DNA of 64,000 bases from the NCBI GenBank assembly GCA_030847615.1, contig JAUMIR010000005.1, forward strand, positions 166,746,596-166,810,595, written 5' to 3'. Shown here one piece after another: positions 56,410-64,000 of this stretch (the stretch's first letter is position 1; each line of letters opens with the position of its first letter). A program made the translations under genes and the position numbers. The stretch comes from Gambelia wislizenii. Lineage: Eukaryota > Chordata > Lepidosauria > Squamata > Crotaphytidae. Under the pieces are notes generated by a model. That model saw only the letters and a list, made by a program, of their open reading frames with translations. It was not told the origin of the DNA and searched no databases.

Positions 56410-58028
56410 TTTTAAAGGAGCTATACAAGGTGCTGAATTTATTTTAGGAATAGGATACCCTGGATAGCTCTTTAAACCAGAGTGAGTTCACTGCACCCTT
56501 CACATGAAAACCACCACCTTCCTTAGTCCATGACACCAGAAACCAATAAAGCTTGGACTGAGAGCCTCTAATCAAAAACAGAGAAAGGGCTTACTCTCCA
56601 AAAGTGAAAGGACAGATGAGAAAATAATAAGCACAAAAGGAAGCAACTGGAGGGTGAAGAGATAAAGAAAACTAAAGTGCATAAGAAGGGAAGATAATGC
56701 TGCTATGCACCAGCTAGTTTTATTATGGAAATGCTGCATCATGCATATTTATGTCAAACCATGTCTCAGAACAGATTCTAATCCTGCTTAATAATGACAA
56801 TAATCATACAGTTGTGTTATAAACACATAAGATAAAAAAAAAAGGAGGAAGAGGAAGAAAAAGAAGAGGAGGAAGATGAAGAAGAAAGTTCAAGTGTCTA
56901 TTTATTTTCCATTCATTGTTTGTAGTAAATAGCATCTGTGGTTATTGCATCAATCTTGTCATAAATGTTGGTAATTTATAAGCAGAGAGAATATCTCAAA
57001 CAGTGTTTAGGCAGCTGTGGTGGAGGGGGGGGAAACAAAACAAACCCCCCGAATCATTAAAATTTCATCAAGCATCTCTTCGATTCATGTATTACACTTT
57101 TTCCATTCATTTCTTAGTAGGTTTCTTGTTTTTACTGCTGTTGTTCATATGGACAACATGGAGAAATGATTCATTACACAAGTGAGTGAGGCCATCTGTT
57201 TACTTTCAGCAGGAACACAGTGCACAAGGTTTGGAGAAGCTCCAACACTGGACCTGACAGAAAAGAACAAGATAGTCTCTTGGTGTAGGCAGTTGTTCAT
57301 TGTAAACATATTTTTAAGTGCCCTAATTATTACTGTCAGTTCTCTTTCTCTACAATGTCTCAGGCACTGGCATCTATGCTTTGTTACATCCCATATGAAA
57401 TCTGGATTCAGTCTTGACATATGTTAAGAGGCCTGTTCCTCCTTGAGTCAGTCAGAAATTCAGGAGGTGAGACTAGTTTGAGCAACTATTACCCCCTCAA
57501 CTCTAAAGCTGCTCCCTTCACTCCCTTGCTATCCATATATTGTGGAGCTCTTATTTTGTCTGCTTCAGAGTTTATTACTGGAAGCAGTAAGCTCTCTTGG
57601 TTTCCAAATGGTAATACTCAGAACTTTAGTCAGAAATGTCATTATGATTCATAATATAAACAGTCGCTTTCATTGCTGGGTAATAAATATGTGCTATAAA
57701 ACCTAAATGAGAGTAACAGCACCATAAATTATCAGTATGTTATGTTATAAATGTGGAACAGTCTTTGAAGGATTTTTATTGCTCAGACACGGAGTATACA
57801 CTAAAAGGGGGCCCTTTTTGTTAATAATACTATAAAACAGTACTGTGAAGGAATGTAAGCCCAAAGAAAACTTCCAAGGGAAAGAAACACCCCTCCTCAG
57901 AATTTTATATGACACTGCAGTTCTGCTAGTGCAATCTTGCCATGAACAGTGCATACATGGGGAGAAAGAAATAGGGAGTTGGTGGATTGGTTAGTAAACC
58001 CAGTGTGAAAGTGGTGTGTGTATGTATG
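56410..58028. other. No gene recognised
   Basis: Unassigned. A purine-rich GGAGGAAGAGG run lies at 56842-56886. Overlapping frames at 57145-57427 on both strands lack motifs. Confidence 0.45.
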
Positions 58029-58039
58029 ACACGCGCGCG

Positions 58040-58087
<48 letters not shown>
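58029..58087. repeat. (CG)n(CA)n(GA)n compound microsatellite
   Basis: CGCGCG, then about 11 CA units, then about 16 GA units. Confidence 0.9.
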
Positions 58088-58090
<3 letters not shown>

Positions 58091-58094
58091 GTTT

Positions 58095-58292
58095 GTGACA
58101 CTGAATCAGACCAAAGGCTCATCTAGTCCAGCAGTCTGTTCAAATGGTGGCCTATGAGAAGCCACAAGCAGAACACTATGGCCTAAATCCAATGGCTAAG
58201 TAGAATCAGTGGAATTTACATAAAAATTGATTTAGCAAGATTCCACTGATTCAATGGGTTTTCTTTAGTTGGAATAATAAATAACAAGTGGA
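58095..58292. repeat. Old LINE-type fragment and hairpin miniature
   Basis: 58095-58165 (GAATCAGACCAAAGGCTCAT, CTAGTCCAGCAGTCTGTT) is a word set common in reptile repeats. 58181-58272 belongs to the hairpin family (CCTAAATCCAATGGCTAAGT and ATTCAATGGGTTTTC). Confidence 0.4.
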
Positions 58293-58839
58293 TGTAGGCC
58301 AAGGGCCACAACACACCTGTTCATGTTTCACAGCAACTGATAAGTAGAGACATGATCACCAGTATTCTATATTGGCCACTTAGATACAAATGAGTAACTA
58401 TATAACACCTTCTGGCCCAACTCCCCAAGCCCAACTTAACAGCCAGCAGAGCATCGAGTGAAGATCTGTTCAGCTACTGACCAGGGCATGAGGAGGATGA
58501 CTTTTCTAGGGAGTGTAGCTGTGATGGGGAATTATGATAGGGTTGTGCTTCTTATGGTCACAGTCTTACTTGCTAGTGGGATAGGGGGAGAATTGTCCTC
58601 TTCGTTTTGCCCCAGTTGTCAGCTGAACAGCCCTTCTTCACTACATGCTGCTGCTCACTGTTGAAGTAGGCTTTATGGAGCATTTATGATTATGGCAATA
58701 GTGCCATGCTCATGATTCAGTCTTACTGAAGTTGTAGCATTTACAGAGCCATAACTCTAGGTTAAGAATCTGTAACTGCAATACAAAGCACAAGCCACTG
58801 TCTCTAGTAGTGGAACAAATTCATATCCATTATGGTTAC
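58293..58839. other. No feature recognised
   Basis: Unassigned. Confidence 0.5.
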
Positions 58840-59310
58840 TAGCTATTGATAGCATCAGCTTCCATAGACACATGTCCATGGGTGTCCAAACACTGTCTGG
58901 GCCACAGGCTGATTACCACACAGCTGATAGTAGAGGCACAGCACAGTCAAGCTAATTGTAGGCAAAGGAATCAAGGCAGAGTGAATTCAGACACTTACTT
59001 TACTAATAAGCAAATACAAGTTCATAAGCAAAATCTAAATAACAAGAGTTCTGGCAAGCAAGAGATCTGGCAAACAGAGTTCAGAGTAGTCCAGCAGAAT
59101 CCATGTCAGGCAGAGTTCAGAGTAACAAACACAGTCCAGGTCAAGCATAGCGAGCAAGGACATGATGGCTCACCAGGTAGGTCAGACAATCTCCAACAAT
59201 GCTTGGAGGTAAGGGCTGTATATTTATAGCTCAGCAGCTAACACAGCCGCTTCTTAGCTCAATGATTCTTGCTATAAACATGCTGAGACTACCTCAAGCC
59301 CTCCTTTTGT
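58840..59310 (-). mobile_element. Putative LTR (Ty3-like) at the 3' end of a retroelement
   Basis: On the minus strand a purine tract ACAAAAGGAGGG (polypurine-tract-like) follows the stop codon of the frame at 59321. Then come a TATA box (GAGCTATAAATATACAGC, about 59217-59234) and repeated TCTGAACTCTG/CTGCC words, an LTR-like order of PPT then U3. Exact ends are not resolved and there is no second LTR in the window. It is unlike the five-copy LTR family. Confidence 0.45.
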
Positions 59311-59320
59311 TGTCTCCATG

Positions 59321-59520
59321 CTAAGAAGGTGGGTATAGGTTGTTCTCTGTACCTAAAGAGGCAGGATCCTCTGCCAGAACTGGTACTGCACTATTGTCCA
59401 TCTCTGAGGCCTGTGGCTCTGGAACATCCTCCTGCTCTGTTTCAACAGGTGCTGGCATGTCCACTGCGTCAGTCTCTGAGTCAGAGTCCATTTCCAAGTT
59501 CTGGAAGCATGGCACGACAA
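59321..59520 (-). pseudogene. Acidic C-terminal end of an LTR-retroelement polyprotein (putative)
   Basis: The minus-strand frame ends at a stop at 59321 just before the PPT-like tract. The retained codons are strongly acidic (MDSDSETDAVDMPAPVETEQ, PQASEMDNSAVPVLAEDPAS). The position before a PPT and LTR suggests the tail of gag-pol. The upstream part is cut off at about 59520 by a CR1, and codons further upstream in the same frame are CR1-derived. No protease, reverse transcriptase or integrase motif is visible, so assignment is tentative. Confidence 0.35.
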
Positions 59521-59689
59521 TGAAGAACACCTGGCTTGATAGCAGTGCGTGCAAAAGTGATCTGGGAGTCTTAGTGGACCACAAACTGAACGTGAGTCAA
59601 CAGTATGATACGGCAGCCAGAAAAGCCAATACAAATCTTGGCTGAATCAATAGGAGTATAGTGCCTAGATTGGGGGAAATATTGCAACA

Positions 59690-60238
59690 GTGCCACTCTA
59701 TTCTGCTTTGGTCAGACCTCACATTGAAAACTTTGTCCAATTCTGGGCACCACAATTCAAGAAGGATGTTGACAAGCTGGAGTGTGTCCAGATGAGGCCA
59801 ACCAAAATGGTTAAACATCTGGAAACCAAGCCCTATGAGGAATGGCTTAGGGAGCTGGGTATGTTTAGCCTGGAGAAGAGAAGGTTGGGATGTGACATGA
59901 TAGCCATGTTTAAATATTTAAAGGGATGTCATATTGAGGATGGAGCAAGCTTGTTTTCCACTTCTCCAGAGACTAGGACATGGAGCACCCAAAGGGTGCT
60001 CAGCAGTGGCTCCTCTTCCTCTTGGAAAGATGTGACCACTGTGGTGCCACAGGGTTCTGTCCTGGGCCCAGTGCTATTCAACATCTTTATCAATGACTTG
60101 GATGACGGAATTAGGGGCATACTTATCAAATTTGCAGCTGACACCAAATTAGGAGGAGTAGCTAATACCCTAGAGGACAGGATCAAAATTCAAAATGACC
60201 TAGATAGACTGGAGAGCTGGCCAAAGCTAACAAAATGA
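59690..60238 (+). pseudogene. Permuted CR1 reading frame across the nested junction
   Basis: A 182-codon frame runs from CR1-A thumb sequence (residues 1 to about 100, [16 protein letters not shown] to SPETRTWS) directly into CR1-B palm sequence ([28 protein letters not shown]). The domain order is thus reversed relative to a real CR1 protein. It is an accident of insertion in frame and there is no reason to think it is translated. Confidence 0.75.
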
Positions 60239-61039
60239 AATTCAATACGGAAAAATGTAAGGTACTGCACTTAGGGTAAGGTACTGCACTTAGGGTGGAA
60301 AAATGAAATGCATAGATATAGGATGGGGGAGACCTGGCTGAATGGACTCCATGCGAAAGGGATCTAGGAGTCCTAGTAGACAACAAGTTGAACATGAGTC
60401 AACAGTGTGATGCGGCAGCTAAAAAGGCCAATGCGATTTTGGGCTGCATCAATAGAAGTATAGTGTCTAGATCAAGGGAAGTAATAGTGCCGCTCTATTC
60501 TGCCTTGGTCAGACCTCACCTAGAATACTGTGTCCAGTTCTGGGCACCACAATTCAAAAAGGATATTGACAAATTGGAGCATGTCTAGAGGAGGGCAACT
60601 AAAATGGTGAAAGGTCTGGAATCCATGCCTTATGAGGAGAGACTTAGGGAGCTGGGTATGTTTAGCCTGGAAAAAGAGATGGTTAAGAGGCGATATGATA
60701 GCTCTGTTTAAGTATTTGAAGGGGTATCATGTTGAGGGTGGAGCAGGCTTGTTTTCTGCTGCTCCAGAGACTGGAACACGGAGCAATGGATGCAAGCTCC
60801 AGGAACAGAGATCTCAACCTCAACATTAGGAGGAACTTTTTGACAATAAGACCTGTTCGGCAGTGGAACACACTCCCTCGGAGCATGGTGGGGTCTCCTT
60901 CCTTGGAGGTCTTTAAACAGTGGCTGGATGGCCATCTGTCAGGGATGCTTTGATTGTGATTTCCTGCATGGCGGGGGTTGGACCTAATGGCCCTCGTGGT
61001 CTCTTCCAACTCTACAATTCTATGATTCTATGATTCTAT
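59987..61039 (+). mobile_element. CR1-B, nested in CR1-A
   Basis: Encodes [34 protein letters not shown] (motif B), then [11 protein letters not shown]: the catalytic FADD box reads FAAD, so it is inactive. Thumb and C-terminal regions follow in broken frames, ending in three ATTCTATG units. A TAAGGTACTGCACTTAGGG unit is tandemly duplicated at about 60258-60296. Confidence 0.85.
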
Positions 61040-61283
61040 GAGCAATGGATTCAAACTACAGGAAAATTGATTCCACCTAAACATTAGAACTTCCTGACAG
61101 TAAGAGCTGTTTGGCTGCCCCAGAACATGCTGCCCCAGAGTGTGGTGGAGTCTCCTCCTTTGGAGGTTTTTAAACAGAGGCGGGATGGCCATCTGTCGGG
61201 TGTGCTTCAACTGTGTATTCTGCATGGCAGGGGGTTGGACTAGATGGCCCTTGCGGTCTCTTCCAACTCTATGATTCTATGTG

Positions 61284-61637
61284 TGTTTGTTTGTGTCTAT
61301 GTCTTTTCTTTTATGTGATCCCTGTGAGAAGAGGCACTTCTCCAGAATATTCAGTGAATATTTTCCACCACTGGTCTATGTATTGGCCATCATTGCCCTA
61401 GAACAAGCCTAGTAATATGAGATAATAGCTATATCTAGATTTCTCTTCATCTCAATCACAAAGTATTCATTATGATTGCACAGATAACACCTCACATTTC
61501 TGTATCCTAGCCATTCTCTCTCTCTGAGAATGCCAAAGCATTATCTGCAAAAGAATGGCATGTAATTTGTAGCTGAAATAGAGAAAAAGAACACTGGCTA
61601 AAATTTGGAAGGCAGCTGCTTGGCACTTTTGGTGTGT
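61284..61637. other. No feature recognised
   Basis: Unassigned spacer between two CR1 copies. Confidence 0.5.
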
Positions 61638-61638
61638 T

Positions 61639-62977
61639 TCATAGAATCATAGAATCATAGAATTGCAGAGTTGGAAGAGACCACGAGGGCCATCCAGTCC
61701 AACCCCCCGGCCACGCAGGAAATCTTGATCAAAGCATCCCCGACAGATGGCCATCCAGCCACTGTTTAAAGACCTCCAAGGAAGGAGACCCCACCACGCT
61801 CCGAGGGAGTGTGTTCCCCTGCTGAACAGCTCTTACTGTCAAAAAGTTCCTCCTAATGTTGAGGTGGAATCTCTGTTCCTGGAGCTTACATCCATTGCTC
61901 CATGTTCCAGTCTCTGGAGCAGCAGAAAACAAGCCTGCTCCATCCTCAATGTGACACCCCTTCAAATACTTAAACAGGGCTATCATATCGCCTCTTAACT
62001 GTCTTTTTTCCAGGCTAAACTTACCCAGCTCCCTAAGTCTCTCCTCATAAGGCATCGTTTCCAGACCTTTCACCATTTTAGTTGCCCTTCTTTGGACATG
62101 CTCCAACTTGTCAATATCCTTTTTGAATTGTGGTGCCCAGAACTGGACACAGTATTCTAGGTCAGGTCTGACCAAGACAGAATAGAGTGGCACTATTACT
62201 TCCCTTGATCTAGACACTATACTTCTATTGATACAGCCCAAAATCGCATTGGCCTTTTTAGCTGCCGCATCACACTGTTGGCTCATGTTCAACTTGTGGT
62301 CTACTAGGACTCCTAGATCCCTTTCGCATGTAGTCTCATTCAGCCAGGTCTCTCCCATCCTATATTTATGCATTTCATTTTTCCACCCTAAATGCAGCAC
62401 CTTATATTTCTCCGTATTGAATTTCATTTTGTTAGCTTTGGCCCAGCTCTCCAGTCTATCCAGGTCATTCTGAATTTTGATCCTGTCCTCTAGGGTATTA
62501 GCTACTCCTCCTAATTTGGTGTCATCTGCAAATTTGATAAGTATGTCCCTAATTCCCTCATCCAAGTCATTGATAAAGATGTTGAATAGCACTGGGGCCA
62601 GGACAGAACCCTCTGGCACCCCACTGGTCACATCTTTCCAAGACGAAGAGGAGCCACTGCTGAGCAACCTTTGGGTTTGGCCGGTCAACCAATTACAAAT
62701 CCATTGAACAGTTAACTTGTCTAGCCCACATTTTACGAGCTTGTTTGCAAGAATGTCATGGGGAACCTTGTCAAAGGCCTTACTGAAATCAAGGTATGCG
62801 ATGTCCACAGCATTCCCTTCATCTACCAAGCTAGTAACTTTATCAAAAAAAGAGATCAGATTAGTCTGGCATGACTTGTTTCTCTGAAACCCATGCTGAC
62901 TTTTTGTGATTATGGCATTGCCTTCTAAATGTTCACAGACTCTCTGTTTAATGATCTGCTCTAGAATCTTCCCTGGA
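61639..62977 (-). mobile_element. CR1-C, 5'-truncated, longest open copy
   Basis: The minus-strand copy starts at PGKILEQIIKQRVCEHLEGN (about 62977) and ends with three ATTCTATG units at 61639. It is truncated upstream, so the endonuclease domain is absent. The 5' boundary borders an inverted TTCTAGAGAGAATTCTAGGA stretch. Target duplication not identified. Confidence 0.88.
61729..62829 (-). CDS. CR1 reverse transcriptase, palm to C-terminus
   Basis: A 366-codon frame that stays open upstream to about 62977 (roughly 420 codons in all). Motif A: IAYLDFSKAFDKVPHD (residues 10-25). Motif B reads [20 protein letters not shown] (70-89), with Glu and Ala at positions that are usually Gln and Gly. 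Motif C: FADD (100-103), with both aspartates intact. Then [15 protein letters not shown], the thumb [20 protein letters not shown], and the C-terminal LEVFKQWLDGH. The N-terminal endonuclease and fingers are missing, so it cannot mobilise itself. The methionine is internal to the parent protein. It is the least damaged coding sequence in the window. Confidence 0.8.
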   Translation of the reverse strand: MVDEGNAVDIAYLDFSKAFDKVPHDILANKLVKCGLDKLTVQWICNWLTGQTQRLLSSGSSSSWKDVTSGVPEGSVLAPVLFNIFINDLDEGIRDILIKFADDTKLGGVANTLEDRIKIQNDLDRLESWAKANKMKFNTEKYKVLHLGWKNEMHKYRMGETWLNETTCERDLGVLVDHKLNMSQQCDAAAKKANAILGCINRSIVSRSREVIVPLYSVLVRPDLEYCVQFWAPQFKKDIDKLEHVQRRATKMVKGLETMPYEERLRELGKFSLEKRQLRGDMIALFKYLKGCHIEDGAGLFSAAPETGTWSNGCKLQEQRFHLNIRRNFLTVRAVQQGNTLPRSVVGSPSLEVFKQWLDGHLSGML

Positions 62978-63589
62978 TTCTAGAGAGAATTCTAGGAAAA
63001 TTCCCTAGAATTTCTCCCACCATGTCAACAGAACCGTTGAAGCTGTTTCCATTATTTCTCTCTTTTTCTCTCTTTGCCACAGTTTTAACTGATGTACTTT
63101 TTTTTTTCATTTCACCATTTTTGACAAAGCTTTCCTTGAATGAATTCTTTGGTTTTGATTTAAACGTCCAGCGATACTAATCCCAGTAGACATATATTTT
63201 AATTTAAATACATTCAAATACATGCAAACATGCAAATATATAAAATATAGGTTTTGAATGGCTTATAAGAAATGCTAAGCAACAGTTTGAACAGTGGGGT
63301 AGGAAAAAGGTAGTCATGCTTTCCCAAGGAGGAACAATTTCAGAGTATGAGCTGAAATATTTTGACTCTTTCCTCATATAGAAATCTATCTAAACAGGAT
63401 AGTTTAGAAAGCTTGAGTCAAACGTGTGACTTTTTACTTGTACTCTGAAATGGTAAAGACTTAGCTATATTTTTGTCATTCTCCTTCTCATTGTTTCTAT
63501 TAATAGAGCCGGAGCTGTAGCTTTGCTGAAACTTTGGTAGAAGATGGTGTGGAAGTTCTGGAGCAGCATTTATTTGCTTATAAGATTTA
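62978..63589. other. No feature recognised
   Basis: Unassigned, AT-rich; T run near 63098. Confidence 0.5.
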
Positions 63590-64000
63590 CATTTTGTTTG
63601 TTTGTTTATTTTAATTTATATGCTGCCTTTCTCCAGAGTGGCTCACAAGAGAACATCAATTAAAAACTACTAATACAACTTTAAAAACAATTAAAATAAT
63701 CCCAATTAAAACCATTTAAATTTTTAAAAACATACGAAAGTTAATAAATAAATAAGTAAGTAAACACCCCCCTCCCAGGAAGCCTCTGTAGGCACAGTTA
63801 CATATTAAAAGCCTCCTTAAATAAAAAGTCTTTGCTTGCTGGTGAAAGGAAACAAAGAAAGGGTCAGGGAGTTCCAGAGGGTGGGAGCAGCCACTAAGGG
63901 ATCTGTCCTCAATGAGTGAACCTTTGACGGTGTGAGGACCAAAAGAAAGCCTTCCCCTGAAGATCTTAGAACTCTTGAAGGTTCATATGGGGAGATAGAG
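63590..64000 (-). mobile_element. L2-like LINE 3' end, running off the right edge
   Basis: Begins with a (TTTG)n tail, then on the minus strand GAGCCACTCTGGAGAAAGGC and upstream TTAATTGGGATTATTT-type AT-rich UTR. Toward the edge CAGGGAGTTCCAGAGGGTGG and CTTCCCCTGAAGATCTTAGA match the 52176-52480 piece. Truncated by the window. Confidence 0.6.

Larger units (their letters stand above)
59520..61283 (+). mobile_element. CR1-A, split by a younger CR1
   Basis: CR1-A occupies 59520-59986 and 61040-61283. Part one encodes [36 protein letters not shown] and [20 protein letters not shown]; part two resumes GAGCAATGGATTCAAACTAC and runs to a short ATTCTATG end. The junctions carry GAGC on both sides (59983-59986, 61040-61043). 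Confidence 0.85.

Noticed and set aside
58846..59229. 127-codon plus-strand frame
   Set aside because: Antisense to an LTR-like block with TATA and polypurine features on the other strand; repetitive wording reflects LTR repeats.

Overview
The window reads as repeat-dense, gene-poor nuclear DNA of a squamate reptile (a lizard, most likely iguanian). The basis is the mix of repeats: CR1 LINEs ending in the ATTCTATG tandem tail, L2 and L1 LINEs, a Penelope-like element, a Sauria-type tRNA SINE, a 5S-rRNA-headed SINE, mariner/Tigger-type and hAT-type miniature elements, and several families of short-TIR elements with 3-bp target duplications. I find no convincing complete host gene, no rRNA or tRNA gene, no CRISPR array and nothing bacterial. 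Nearly all open frames are fragments of reverse transcriptases or shadows of low-complexity sequence.

Layout. 0-11 kb: an LTR on the minus strand running off the left edge (155-1007), mariner-type miniatures (2537, 6839, 10419), a fragment of a LINE with a C-terminal zinc knuckle (3506-3881) abutting a short frame that looks like a mitochondrial leader, a 496-bp element with TTA target duplication (7698-8193), and an LTR of the same family (9330-10147). 12-28 kb: more copies of the zinc-knuckle LINE (13.2-14.0 kb, 24.5-25.2 kb), a third LTR split by a foldback element (16.0-17.2 kb), a dead L2 reverse transcriptase (18.3-19.7 kb), a MIR-like SINE and hAT-type miniatures. 28-39.7 kb: a second copy of the 7.7-kb element, several members of a TIR group with consensus close to GGANWTTWTCAGA, and two further LTRs of the common family, one of them cut by an L2-like tail and the other by a TIR element.

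39.7-42 kb is the most structured stretch: an L2-like 3' end split by a Penelope-like element with a 14-bp target duplication. That insertion is a head-to-head inverted dimer, and its plus-strand copy is itself split by a 601-bp TIR element. 43-52.5 kb holds the 5S SINE, two more zinc-knuckle LINE copies (one with a 5' inversion and a CR1 inside it), a CR1 split by an L1 with 14-bp target duplication, and an L2-like element split by a CR1 that is split again by a 1.56-kb and a 208-bp TIR element. 55-64 kb carries the Sauria SINE, a mariner miniature, the 3' end of an LTR retroelement, CR1 inside CR1, the least damaged CR1 (about 420 open codons) and an L2-like tail at the right edge.

The elements do not act as a pathway. 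What they record is a relative order of insertion: L2 before Penelope before the 601-bp element; LTR family before the foldback and TTA-flanked elements; CR1 before L1 and before younger CR1. Family names for TIR elements rest on TIR and target-site length only, since no transposase is visible in the window.
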